Positions 51,603-62,167 of a stretch of DNA of 64,000 nt are shown here, piece by piece. The translations under genes and the position numbers were made by a program. Position 1 is the first letter of the stretch. Every line of letters starts with the position of its first letter. Source of the DNA: Nannochloropsis oceanica (taxonomy: Eukaryota; Sar; Eustigmatophyceae; Eustigmatales; Monodopsidaceae); the NCBI GenBank assembly GCA_004519485.1, contig CP038132.1:231001-295000 (forward strand), in the 5' to 3' direction. The notes under the pieces were generated by a model. The model saw only the letters and a program-made list of their open reading frames with translations, was not told where the DNA came from and ran no database searches.

Positions 51603-52872
51603 TCACGACCTCTTATCAAAGAAGGAGGAAATTGACTTGACACCCTTTAAATTCGTCTTGGCCAGCTTCTTTTGTGCAATGCTCGGGCCCATCGCAGCCA
51701 TTTTTTGGCACCTCCCTCCCCCTCCTCCTCCACCACCACCACCACGTGCAACCGCTCCTCCCCCTACCCCTTCTACAGCCTTCAACCTCTTTCCCTGCGT
51801 CAATTCCATGGCCGTGTCTTGCTCTGCGTCAGCTTCACCTTCCCAGACAGAACGTTTTAGGCTGCCGGCTGCGTGTTTCATTTCCTCCTCGCTGAATCCG
51901 CAGTGGGTTTGGAGTTTGGTTGCCCAAGCGTCTGTCAAATAGTCGCAGACAAGCTCGAGAGCGGTGCGCATTTCTTCTCGTGTAGCCTCTATACAGATAA
52001 AGAGAGGGGAAGGTGTAAGTGGTTTGTGGTCACTTCTAGATTTTTGAATTGCGTCTCTTCTCGATTCAGCACGACAGACACGGGGGCTAAGTATGGGCAT
52101 TGGAGATGAGAGATATTTTGGAGCGCAAGGTCTATTTATTTGCACCTTCAGGCTTTTTCTCGAACGTCAGCGCAAATGACGTACCTCGTGCTGTAGCAGC
52201 TGCTCTTGTTTTCTCCCCATTGTCCTCCGTGCCCCCCACACTCGTACTGCTGTTATCCATCGTCTGGATGGTAAAACCCGCAGCAAACCCCATGCCAATC
52301 CCATTATTCTGCCCTTCTCTTGCAGATTCAAGCATCACCAGCGCGCGCTTTGTCCGTTCCACCTTGCTGACAAGCCATGTCAAGACCTTCTCAGGATTCA
52401 GGCGGTAGAGAATCATGTCGTCGCCTAATTGGTCATTCACATCGCACATTCTATGCAACTCCAAGCGTTGGCATGTCCGCAAAGGCATGTAAAGCCCGTC
52501 CGCCTCCGCGGCCAAAATCTGCTCTAAGGGCGAGAAGTGGGCGGCCCCGTGCTTTTCCAGGACGGGCAGCAAGAGGAGTTTGGGGTCCATAGGGGAAGCC
52601 ACGTATAGGAGGCCGTCTGAGACCACTTTTTGCTCAATGAACCAGCTCCCATATTTGCTCCCCGAGGGTCGAAACGACTGAAGCTCGCAGAAGTGGCCCG
52701 ACGGAGTCAGCAAGTATTGCGTTGGGCTGCCTCCGCGTGGGTGTGCCAAGGCTAGGACCTGACCCAAGTGCATTGAAGACGACGACGCAAGGGCCGTGGA
52801 AATGAATTTGGACGCCACCACTGCCTCGGGTACGCACAAAAGCCGGGTCCGCGTGCTTTGAGACGTCGCCAT
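51603..52872 (-). CDS. RNASEH2B: Ribonuclease H2 subunit B, two exons
   Basis: Exons 52872-52185 and 51988-51603 join in frame to give 357 residues. RNase H2 is a trimer that removes ribonucleotides from DNA; B is a structural subunit that tethers it to PCNA. The N-terminal triple barrel region holds LAHPRGGSPTQYLLTPSG, the FRPSGSKYGSWFIEQKVVSDGLLYVASPMDPKLLLLPVL segment in the typical order, then LRTCQRLELHRMCDV and LNPEKVLTWLVSKVERTK. Exon 2 supplies the helix EMRTALELVCDYLTDAW. The extreme C-terminus reads GVKSISSFFDKRS, a match to the PIP-box core (S-I-x-x-F-F) found at the end of RNASEH2B in other eukaryotes. A Gly-rich linker lies between. Nuclear. Catalytic subunit A is not in this window. 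Confidence 0.88.
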
Positions 52873-53338
52873 GGTGCTGCCTGGTTGTGCTGTACAGGAA
52901 AGTGTGCGGACTTGAGGTCAGAGTGCTGAATTGTAGCTGCTTTTCAGAAAGAAAGCGGCGAGGCTTCGTCGTCAGCGAACCGAAGCAAGCGGCTGTCCTT
53001 CGGCATCTCAGACAGACGACTTATGCATTTACACACAATCTCTGCATGCGCATGGACAGGTATCACACGTGGCCTTAAGCCAGGACCACGCCGGCCCAGA
53101 AATCGTCCACACAACGCTCAGGCAAGGCAGATAGAGCAGAGAGGAGGTTTTGCTTCGTCGTCCCCAGCTCCACCCCACGCATCAAAGCACCGACATCCCT
53201 ACCTCACACCTTGACCTCGACAATACCAGCAGCGACTGGCCGGCAGCCACTCGACGCGACAAGCAGCTTCAAGCAGGGGACGATCATTACCACACACAAC
53301 CTCCTAAATCACCCGAGTGAGCAAGAGAGCCAGCAGCC
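52873..53338. promoter_or_regulatory. Divergent upstream region (RNase H2B / small membrane protein)
   Basis: About 0.47 kb between divergent ATGs at 52872 and 53339. No further gene seen. Confidence 0.4.
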
Positions 53339-53575
53339 ATGGCCTCCCCACCTTCTCCACCAGCGCCATCTACCACGACCCCGGATAAACCCGTGGAGCC
53401 CGAGAGTTTGGCCACAACCCGCAACATTTTCATTGCCGTCTTTGTCTTGGGCGCAGTTGCAGGGCAGGTATTAGTGGCCAAGCGCAACACACAGACGCTT
53501 AAAACTATTGCCAAGCGCACAGGCGTCAAATTTGAGAAGCCGCCTAAGAGCAAGAATGACGACGATTGGTTCTAA
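53339..53575 (+). CDS. Small single-pass membrane protein
   Basis: The ATG at 53339 gives 78 residues. A Pro/Ser/Thr-rich N-terminus is followed by one hydrophobic helix (IFIAVFVLGAVAGQVLV, about 30-46) and a basic C-terminal part ending DDDWF. The layout resembles small mitochondrial inner-membrane or respiratory-complex accessory proteins, but I recognise no family. It is an intact ATG-to-stop frame with codon use like its neighbours, 255 bp before the helicase start. Confidence 0.6.
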   Translation: MASPPSPPAPSTTTPDKPVEPESLATTRNIFIAVFVLGAVAGQVLVAKRNTQTLKTIAKRTGVKFEKPPKSKNDDDWF

Positions 53576-53830
53576 AGCCGGAGTTTTGGTTTTCACAGTG
53601 TAGATGACAAGAGATGCGGATGGACGCAACAGTTTTTTGGTGCTTTGCTACTTTTGAATATACAGCTAGAATGGAGCCTCTTCAGCTGCAGTTCAGAAAG
53701 GAAGGAGAGGCAAAAGCCCAACGTGTGCGAAAATGTAGATACAAGTACACAAATCGAAAGAAATAACAACATAAATGTGAACATAAAAACCATAAACACA
53801 GAAAGAAAGGGAGTCGAGACGCAGGAAGCG

Positions 53831-56800
53831 ATGGGTCGGGGGCCCAATGCGGGAGGCGGGCGTGGAAGGCGTGAGTTCGTAGCGCCTGGCGGAGCACGGG
53901 GTGGGCGGGACGGTAGCCGAAGAGGTAGCAGCCGTGGTGGTGGTAGCCGTGGCGGCAGAGGGACAGGAGGAGGATTAGGAGGAGGAGGAGGAGGAGGGAA
54001 AGGGGGAGGGCGGGGGGACGGGGGAAGCAGCCGGGGGGGCTTTGACACTGGACATGGTGGCCGGGGGGTAGAAGGGGGAGGGGGAGGGAACGGGTCGGCG
54101 ATCACGAAAAGCAACGTGGTGATTGGTGCGGAGAACCAGCGATTGATGCTCGAATTGCTCGAGAAGCTGCATTTGACCGACGATGACGGAGAGGACGGCA
54201 TTGGGGGTCCCGAGCTCTTAAGCCTGCTCGTCAAGGAAGAAAAACGCGTTTTCCTTGAGGAAAACATCTTGAATGCCGTCAAGAAAAAGACGGTGGTCGA
54301 ACGCCAACGGGAGCAGCAACAACGGGCCTCCCGCGGACGCCCTTCCAAGGTGCAAGTCATTATCTGCGCCTGGCATCACCCGGAAACAACCCGAAAACGC
54401 GTCGTCCTCGGCCGTGTTCCCAATCTCACCACCCTTTTCAATGCTGCTCGCGAAACGCTCCTCATCAAACGCCCCAAAGCTGCTTTTAATCTCGAGACGG
54501 GGTTTTACATTTCCGACACCATGGCCGTGGAGGAGGGTACCGTCATATGTGTCACCACCAAGATGCCTGAGGTCTCCGGGGTGCCAATCCCAGGAGGAGG
54601 AGGAACAGTGGTCGTTCCCTTGACGGCAGCGGAAAAATTGGTTAAGAAAGAGAAGGCTGAATTGACCAAGGCGGCGATGGTGGAGGCGGAACAGCGGAAG
54701 CTAGAGGAGATCAAGGAGGTGTACAGGGTAAGGGCGAGTAAAAGGGCATTAGCAGGGAAGAAGAGGCAGGAGAGGAGTGCCGCCGATATCCAGGCACTGT
54801 CTCGGATGTTGAAGCAGAGGTTGGAGAGGGTTAAGGGTACGGAGGCATACAGTGATATGTTGCGAACGAGGGGATCTTTACCCATATGGGCGAAGCGAGA
54901 AGCAATCGTGCGGTTGGTAGATGAGAATTCTGTGGTGGTCTTGAGTGGGGCGACGGGTAGCGGGAAATCCACTCAGGTCCCCCAATTTTTGCTCGATTAT
55001 TACATAGAGGGCAATAGAGGGAGCGAAGTAAATATCCTGGTGACGCAACCCCGGCGGATCAGTGCCATCTCGTTGTGTGAACGGGTAGCGACGGAGAGGT
55101 GTGAGGAGGTGGGGCAGACGGTCGGATATTCCATTCGACTCGAGAACAGGATTTCGGGGGCTACGGCATTAACATTTGTGACTACGGGCTTGCTATTGAG
55201 GAGGCTGCAAGAAGATCCGGAGTTGCAGGGGGTGTCACATGTAGTGATTGACGAAGTGCACGAGGTAGGGAGGGAGGAAGGGAAGGGGGGAGAGGGTTGG
55301 CATAGGAGAGAATGGCATGGATTGTGGTACATTTACATTTGTTTAACTTTCACAGCTACTATCTTACTAGCTAACTATCTTTGGGGAAAGACGTAAATGA
55401 TGTTTTCCGCAATATGTATCATGTATCATGTGTGTTCGTAGCTGTTCTTTCGTGTGCCTGCATATGATTGTGTGCGTACCAACGCACTCCCCTTTCTCCA
55501 CCCTCCCTTGCCCCAAACAGCGCGACATCCACTCTGACTTCCTCCTCATCATCATGCGAGAGCTGTTGGACCGTCGCAATGACCTGAAGCTCATCCTTAT
55601 GAGCGCTACGCTACAAGCTGATCTTTTCCAAAAATATTTCGGGAACTGTCCAGCCATTCACGTCCAAGGCCGCACCTTTCCCGTGCGGCACATTTTTCTA
55701 GAAGACATCGAGTCGAAGCTCGCTACAGTAAAGTCCATTCCTGGCATGGGGTATTGTGCTGGTGGGGGAGGAAGTGGAGGAGGAGGTGGAGGAGGACGGG
55801 GTGGTGGTCGAGATGGAGGGAGTGGGGGGAGAGGGAAAATGGAAGGAGGGCGAGGAGGCTTTGATGGGAGGGATCAAAGGAGAGGCAGCAATGGTAGTTT
55901 GAATAGGAATGGGAAAGGCCATAGTAGTGGATCTATTGGTCCTCCTATTATATCCCCGAAAGCTGATGATCCAATTGATTACGTTTTGATCCTGAACTTG
56001 CTCACGTTGCTCGTGGCCATGCGCGAGGCGGACGACAGCGAGGTTGGCGGTGCGGTCCTCGTCTTCTTTTCGGGTTTCCAGGAGATCAATGAGCTCTGCA
56101 AGATGATTAGCACGCATCCCGTCCTCGGCAACTCCAATCGGGTCCAGGCATTTCCTTTGCACTCCTCCCTTCCGTCTGATGCCCAGCGGGCGGTCTTCCG
56201 ACGGATGCCGAAGGGCGTCACCAAGGTATGTTTATTATTGCGGGTTTCTTCTTCTTGCATACTGAGTACTTTATCTGATTTAAATTTGAGTACACTTCGT
56301 CGCTTATTATGTTACTGACTGTCAACACGAGTAGCAAGCGCAGTATGAGAAGAATTAACTCGTTCATTTCGTCCCATCCCTCCCTTCTTTCTCCCTCTAG
56401 ATCGTCGTCGCCACCAACATCGCCGAGACGTCCATTACCATCGACGATATCTCCAGCGTGATTGACAGTGGCCGCGTCAAAGAAATGCGTTACGATGCAG
56501 AGACACACATGACTTCCCTTGTCAGCGTGTGGACATCGCAAGCTGCCGCTTCCCAACGTGCCGGCCGCGCTGGCCGCGTGCGAGAAGGAACTTGTTTCCG
56601 ATTGTATAATAAGAGCTTTATGGAAGAGCAGATGCCAACCTATACATTGCCGGAAATGCTACGCACGCCCTTGGAGGAATTATCGTTGTCCATCTTGGCA
56701 TTAGAATTAGGCAGCCCTGCGGAGTTTTTGGCAAGGGCCATCGAGCCCCCCCCTCCAGAGGCGATAACGACGGCGGTGCGAAATTTGAGAGAGATTGATG

Positions 56801-58011
56801 CATTGCGGAAGCACAAAGATGTAGATACTAAAGAGGTGTCACTTCATCTGACGCCGTTAGGGTTTCATTTGGCGAATTTGCCTTGTGATGCCCGGATCGG
56901 GAAGATGTTGATTATTGGGTCCATTTTGGGGTGTCTGGAACCGATTTTGACGATTGCTGCGTGTTTGAGTTACAAGAGTCCGTTTGCGAATCCATTTGGG
57001 ATGCAGCAAGAGGCAGATCGGGCCCATGCTAAATATGGATCGGCGATGTCTGACCATATTGCGGCGTTAGAAGCTTATAATGGATGGGCGGAATTAAGGG
57101 ATCAGCCTTATCGCGTGCGAAAAGAGTATTGCAGCGAGAATTTTTTGTCGATCGCCGCATTGGAGCAGATTGAGATGTTACGGAAGGAGCTGAGAAGACA
57201 GTTGGAGGACATTGGATTTGCAGCGCGAGGGCCACGAAGGGTGTATGGTGGCGGTTCAGGAGGAGGAGGGAGGGGTGGGCGGTTTGGAGGAGGACCGGGG
57301 GGAGGGAATGGAGGGAGGGGTAGACGGGTCATGTATGATGATGAAGACGAGTATTATCAGGATGTGCCGATGGAGAGAGGCGAAGGCAGGGGGGAGAATG
57401 GGTGGAGTGATGTGACGACGTTTGATGAAAATGGAGGAGAGTTGGATCAGGAGGGAAGGCCTGTGGTGGACGTGAACCTGATTCGCTGTTGCTTGCTTGC
57501 AGCATTGTATCCTCAAGTAGGCAAGCTTGTCCGACCGCAGAAGCCGAGTGATGGGGCGACGTTTGAGTTGAAAGATAAGACCAAGGTGGCTGTACATCCG
57601 GGTTCCATAAATTTTACGCGGTTAATGAACTTGTCGCCTACGGGGAAGGACGCGTTTTTGCTGTATCACAAGAAGGTGCAATCTACTAAGATCTATACCT
57701 ATGATTCGACATTCGTCTCGCCATTTACCATTTTGTTGTTTGGTGGGGAGATCAAGATTCAATGGGAGCATGGGTCGTTGGAAGGGGATCGCTCAATTGC
57801 TGTAACGATGGATAAGTGGCTATCTTTCCGCATGACAGAGTCAAGTGCTGTGTTGGTCAAATATATACGGCACGAACTCAATGAGTTATTGCTGGAGAAG
57901 TTCTCGGACCCTGTTCAGGCGATGGAGCAAAAGCGCAAACTTAAGGCGCGGGCAGTTGTGGAGACGATAAAGAAGCTCTTGCTTTCAGATCGGAACTCGT
58001 TGGGTATTTGA
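53831..58011 (+). CDS. DExH-box RNA helicase with RG-rich N-terminus and insert, three exons
   Basis: Exons 53831-55264, 55521-56225 and 56401-58011 join in frame to give 1249 residues. The first ATG is at 53831; the upstream open frame lacks one. Residues 1-95 are RGG-rich. The helicase core has GATGSGKSTQ (motif I), TQPRRISA (Ia), DEVHE (II, split by the first intron, with RD next), MSATLQ (III), then IVVATNIAETSITI (V, after the second intron) and QRAGRAGR (VI). HA2 and OB-fold regions follow (LGFHLANLPCDARIGKML, NFTRLMNLSP). The DEVH form and RGG-rich N-terminus place it near DHX36/DHX9/DHX57-type enzymes, which unwind RNA or G-quadruplexes in an ATP-dependent way. A Gly-rich insert of about 65 residues lies between the two RecA lobes, and another before the OB fold. 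Confidence 0.9.
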
Positions 58012-59656
58012 GGTGGTTGAGGGAGGGACGGAAGGGCGGGTAGAGGGGCGTGTGAGGAAGCGGGAGGGGGGAATGCTCTATGTAACCTCTTACATGTCTC
58101 ACCTGATACTCAAAACAAGAGTGGTATGCAAGAGAAGAAGCAATAAAATGCGCAAATGGTTCGCCATTGTATTCCTTTGCCAAGGTAGAAAGCGGATGAG
58201 GAATATAAAGAGGGAGACTTAAATGAACGAAATCAAATATACAATACTCATTAATTAAAATCGCGTTCAGGCACTTCGCTTCCTCGCTTGTTCCTCTGAC
58301 AATGTGCATTACATCTTATACTCACAAGAGGTGTCTTTTTGTTCAGGCTCCGAGCGCACGATGTGTGTGAAAGTATAATGCTCCGAGATGGATCGCTCAC
58401 TTGGTGTCCTAATTAAACGAAAACCACTCCATCCTCCACTTCTGGCCATCACCAATGATACTCTCAAAAACATTGCTTCTGGTTTCATTTGCGTCCTCCC
58501 CAACTTTGATCTTCGGGGGGGTCTTGGCTGGATTCTCTGCTTTCATAGTTTTACCAAAAGGCGGTCACGGTAACCCCCTATGCCTCAGCCCGTTGTGATA
58601 TCAGGTTCCCTAGTCTTACAAGAGCTAATCTCGTGGACATTTGCAACCAAGAGACTTTGGATCAAGGGGTGTTGGGCGCGTGTGCAAGATCCTGCTTTCT
58701 ATTCACTAACCTGAAACGTCCGAATTGCACTTAACGGGCAAGCACGGCGTGTGTTTAGCAGCAATATCTACGAAATTGTTGGATCATGACTACTTCCTGG
58801 TGTCACGGGGATTTCACGACGATGTATCGCTGGAGTGTATGGGTATATTTTCACATCTTGCTTCTTTATGTCCCTCCACACCTTATTAGGCCCCGGACAC
58901 TCAAATACGGAATGTAGCATTTTGTGTGTCACGATTGTCTCCGCAATGTTATATTACCAGGTTCAAGTTGACGTATCTATGGTATAGAGATGATGTAGCG
59001 ATGTTTCAATAGTATCGCACACGCCTGATGGGATCTCACTTATGGACTCCGTGAAGAAAACACTCTGCTTTTTCCCTTCCCAAGGCTCTTGTCTTCATAC
59101 ATTGCAACTAATTTTTGCATGAGATTTCGTGGCGATAGTGTAAGGATAGCTGAAGTGTACATGAAGCCCTTGCGCTGCTACCTAGATGGGAACTTACATT
59201 TATGCCCCTTAAATACCCAAAGGACCTAGAAGTTTTTAAGCAGCCGTGTCCGATGTGCGCCCCACAAGAGTTTAATACCAAGGCATTACGCTTCGTGCCT
59301 AACTATTAACTCGTGCGTACTAGTAATGAAAAAATGCATATTTGGTTCCGAGTCGTGTGTAATAGATGAAAGCCTTGCATTCGCCTCTTCTGTTTGGCAT
59401 AGAATTCGCGGATACTCCGCACAATGCTCTAGCAAAGTTTTCTGACTAGAAATGAGTTAAATCATACATTCAACCTGATCCCAAGGTCAAAAAAGACGAC
59501 CCGAAAGGATCTGCTTTCGGATCTGCGCTCATTCCTAGCGCGCGCAACCAAAAACATACGACAGTCACATCACACAGCTCATCCATGAAGCACCACCATC
59601 TCCACCTTCATATCCATCATCGCCATTGCTGCTGACCCATTCGTAACTATCATTAT
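58012..59656. other. Gene-poor, AT-richer stretch at the left edge of the repeat island
   Basis: Past the 3' flank of the helicase gene no intact gene is seen. Around 59118-59310 plus-strand frames of coding quality (one ends ALRFVPNY and stop) are broken by a stop and a frame change, as in a decayed gene. Base composition shifts toward AT from about 58.1 kb. Confidence 0.45.
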
Positions 59657-59668
59657 AATGCTGTACCC

Positions 59669-59794
59669 ACGGGGGCCACAGGGGCCACGGGACCTGCTGG
59701 CTCAGCCGGCTCTACGGGAGCTACAGGGGCGATGGGACCTGCTGGCTCAGCCGGTGCCTCGAGGGCTACAGGGGTCATGGGACCTGCTGACTGA
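59669..59794 (+). pseudogene. Collagen-like Gly-X-Y repeat fragment
   Basis: The frame from 59669 reads as triplets of Gly-Ala-Thr, Gly-Pro-Ala and Gly-Ser-Ala for about 40 codons and ends in TGA. No ATG opens this frame. The ATG frame at 59658 is out of register and gives no repeat. Collagen-like genes are common in giant viruses and phages and rare in algal nuclei. This looks like a broken piece of one. Confidence 0.55.
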
Positions 59795-59956
59795 GCCACA
59801 TTCTGCATTTGAACATTTTATATCTGCAAGCGACAATTCGCGTATAGATGAACCAGTTCGGGTTGGTACAGGCCCCGTGCAAGACAGGGACAGGGCGACC
59901 ATTTGACCTGATGAGAGTATATAGGGATCGCCGCGACAGCACATGGTTCTTTCATA

Positions 59957-60560
59957 TTAGCAATCACTCCATGATCCCTTCGACGACAAGTGACGCGCCC
60001 TCTGCGCTGCCGCCGGCCACCACCAGCGAAGTCCCGCAGAGAAGATAGAGCATGCCGGCCTACCATAAACATAACTTTTACTTTCCTGTGCCATGACGTC
60101 CGCTAGGCAACTTTCCATCCGACAGGCATTTTGGGTCGTCCCTATGATATGGCGGTACCCATTCTGATGCAAAATCTTTAAAACGCCCTTGTAGCGTGCG
60201 AGTGCGGCGCTGTCTCCCCTGGAAATCATCTCCAATGAATACGCACTCTCTTCCCCTTGCGATTGAAAGCCGTTCGATAGATGGCATATTCGATACTTCA
60301 ACGATCGAGCGCTGTGATCGTAGCTCATTCCAACCGGGACCTTCTTTTGTGCGATCGAGCGACACACTGCACGCGGCGTGATCTTAGGACATCCGACCGG
60401 TCTTAGTCCTGATCGGTACACGGAAAGGTCAATACCGTCTTTCCATAAATTCTCTCCTCCTTGCAAATCCCAGGGCACGTCCCGCGTCAAATGTTCGTCG
60501 ATCAAACGCACCAAGCAGTCGGCCCGATCCCGAAACAGCTGAGCCAGCAGGTCCCGTGGC
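59957..60560 (-). pseudogene. Primase-like frame resembling giant-virus primase C-terminal region
   Basis: About 200 codons are open without an initiating ATG at the 5' end. The segment LWKDGIDLSVYRSGLRPVGCPK fits the pattern (I/V)D-x-SVY-x-x-x-LR-x-x-G-C-x-K found near the end of the catalytic module of archaeo-eukaryotic primases of large DNA viruses (and, more loosely, PrimPol). The rest of the frame has protein-like composition (SLKYRICHLSNGFQSQGEESAY, then LARYKGVLKILHQNGYRHII) but no motif I can name. The catalytic Asp motifs lie upstream in such enzymes and are absent. The match rests on one short motif. The frame runs into the collagen-like arm at its 5' end, so the gene is a rearranged fragment. 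Confidence 0.3.
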
Positions 60561-60617
60561 CCCTGTAGCTCCCGAGGCACCGGCTGAGCCAGCTGACATC
60601 GCCCCTGTAGCTGCCAT
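60429..60617 (-). pseudogene. Second collagen-like fragment, inverted
   Basis: The ATG at 60617 opens a 62-codon frame: about ten Gly-X-Y-like triplets (GATGAMSAGSAG...), then an arginine-rich out-of-family tail. It is an imperfect inverted copy of the collagen-like segment at 59707-59790. The tail is read out of frame with the primase-like ORF beneath it, so a frameshift probably lies near 60540. Confidence 0.5.
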
Positions 60618-60833
60618 AAGGCCAGCTGCCTTGTCTAGGCAGCGTCACGAATAGGAACCTGAAGTGACGCACCAGAGCCATCCGGGCAGATTATCGCCTG
60701 TTGACTTTTGTACAGGCACAATGCTTCTTCGCAAATATTTCTGGAAAACAACGCGTGGAAAAACTGGGCCTCGGCGACAAGGCCACAGATATTCTTCTCA
60801 CCCGACTCAAATAGATGACGACACACGTATGTA

Positions 60834-61067
60834 TTATTTACTAACTGTATGATGGTCCCCCGTTATCGCCTGGACATGTATATATCTCGTAACACCTGGG
60901 TCAAGAAACATTGTCGTCATGTGTGTTGCATAGTAGAAGATATAAAAATAAAAAATGTTTTTTTTAAGCTTCGTATTTCTTTCATGGGCGGACATTGTCT
61001 GCCCCTTTTCTGTACTAGGCGTATGCCTCTCGAACATGTTTTTCGTGCAAATATTGATACGCGGCAT
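60834..61067 (-). CDS. Small AT-rich orphan frame
   Basis: The ATG at 61067 gives 77 codons, rich in Lys, Tyr, Phe and Thr. No motif recognised. It lies between the primase-like frame and the tandem duplication and shares their AT-rich composition. Weakly supported. Confidence 0.25.
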   Translation of the reverse strand: MPRINICTKNMFERHTPSTEKGQTMSAHERNTKLKKNIFYFYIFYYATHMTTMFLDPGVTRYIHVQAITGDHHTVSK

Positions 61068-61090
61068 GCGCCCTGGATTCTTTGGCGTCG

Positions 61091-61417
61091 TTACGTAACA
61101 CGTTTATTATCGCGACATGGGTACTCTGTCCGTCCACGACCGACCCTTTTCTTCATCATACTCCCAACTCGACTGCCCATAAATAAATCGGGCAAGTCTG
61201 CCTGCCGTTCACTCATTTCATACAGAAATCTGAGCACATCTGTACCATCATGGGGCAAGACCGTCGCCACACTACTTCCTTGAAATACACTTTGAGATAC
61301 ACTAAAAACAATTTTATGATTTTTTAAAATACATCCGCATGGCACGGTCACTTCACCCAATATGCTACACAACTTCTCCGAATGGAGCGTCCCGTACAAA
61401 AAGACGTGTTCGACCAT
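61091..61417 (-). CDS. Gamma-glutamylcyclotransferase-like (AIG2) protein, copy 1
   Basis: The ATG at 61417 gives 108 residues, 35-50 bp downstream of a TATATATATATA run on the same strand. The N-terminus HVFLYGTLHSE matches the Y-G-(T/S)-L signature of the AIG2/GGCT fold. SVFQGSSVATVLPHDGTDVLRFLYEMSE fits its following strands (GVAT...VxGxLYEL-E). The family degrades gamma-glutamyl compounds or glutathione using a conserved Glu. Usual length is 120-180 residues, and here the C-terminal strands are replaced by basic residues, so the protein is short and probably not fully functional. The frame continues a few codons past the duplication edge, which gives it a different tail (CRDNKRVT) from copy 2. 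Confidence 0.4.
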   Translation of the reverse strand: MVEHVFLYGTLHSEKLCSILGEVTVPCGCILKNHKIVFSVSQSVFQGSSVATVLPHDGTDVLRFLYEMSERQADLPDLFMGSRVGSMMKKRVGRGRTEYPCRDNKRVT

Positions 61418-61442
61418 ATGTGTTGTGTATGGTATGTATGGT

Positions 61443-61460
61443 ATTATATATATATATGAA
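61443..61460 (-). promoter_or_regulatory. TATA-like run upstream of AIG2-like copy 1
   Basis: An alternating AT run lies about 30-45 bp before the ATG at 61417 and is repeated before copy 2 at about 61945-61962. Promoter function is inferred from position only. Confidence 0.35.
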
Positions 61461-61610
61461 TAAAATACACGCCTACCACACAAGTGTGACACTTTTTGCA
61501 GTGTGGTATCGTATCCATCTTTCACGTCTGTCACAGTCTTGCTCTACAACTCCATCATAACATGTATACGTGACGCGCTATACACATATATAAAATTAAA
61601 AGGGTTAACC

Positions 61611-61919
61611 CTAACAGAGTGGGTACTCTGTCCGTCCACGACCGACCCTTTTCTTCATCATACTCCCAACTCGACTGCCCATAAATAAATCGGGCAAGTC
61701 TGCCTGCCGTTCACTCATTTCATACAGAAATCTGAGCACATCTGTACCATCATGGGGCAAGACCGTCGCCACACTACTTCCTTGAAATACACTTTGAGAT
61801 ACACTAAAAACAATTTTATGATTTTTTAAAATACATCCGCATGGCACGGTCACTTCACCCAATATGCTACACAACTTCTCCGAATGGAGCGTCCCGTACA
61901 AAAAGACGTGTTCGACCAT
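61611..61919 (-). CDS. Gamma-glutamylcyclotransferase-like (AIG2) protein, copy 2
   Basis: The ATG at 61919 gives 102 residues, identical to copy 1 up to the duplication junction, where it ends Tyr-Pro-Leu-Cys and stops inside the telomere-like spacer. The upstream TATA-like run (about 61946-61958) is duplicated too. If the ancestral gene was longer, its 3' end was cut by the duplication. Confidence 0.4.
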   Translation of the reverse strand: MVEHVFLYGTLHSEKLCSILGEVTVPCGCILKNHKIVFSVSQSVFQGSSVATVLPHDGTDVLRFLYEMSERQADLPDLFMGSRVGSMMKKRVGRGRTEYPLC

Positions 61920-62167
61920 ATGTGTTGTGTATGGTATGTATGGTATTATATATATATATGAATAAAATACACGCCTACCACACAAGTGTGACACTTTTTG
62001 CAGTGTGGTATCGTATCCATCTTTCACGTCTGTCACAGTCTTGCTCTACAACTCCATCATAACATGTATACGTGACGCGCTATACACATATATAAAATTA
62101 AAAGGGTTTATTTAATTTTCCGTTTGATTAAACTCAATGCGGGTGGTCGTTCCGGTTCGGCGTTTAT

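Larger units (their letters stand above)
59707..60617. repeat. Imperfect inverted repeat (arms 59707-59790 and 60617-60540)
   Basis: The arms share ctacaggggcgatg, ctggctcagccggtgcctcg and the following acaggggcca/tcgggacctgct, with small gaps. They enclose about 0.75 kb that holds the primase-like frame. Confidence 0.7.
61118..62108. repeat. 489-bp near-perfect tandem duplication with 13-bp spacer
   Basis: 61118-61606 and 61620-62108 appear identical at every position I compared (offset 502). Between them lies aaccctaacagag. With the end of copy 1 it forms agggttaaccctaa, two telomere-type units head to head. Each copy carries the same minus-strand ORF and the same TATATATATATA run. The lack of divergence implies a recent event or an assembly duplication. 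Confidence 0.9.

Noticed and set aside
60849-61283. Plus-strand 144-codon frame
   Set aside because: Its second half is exactly antisense to the duplicated AIG2-like gene, and the first half has no motif.
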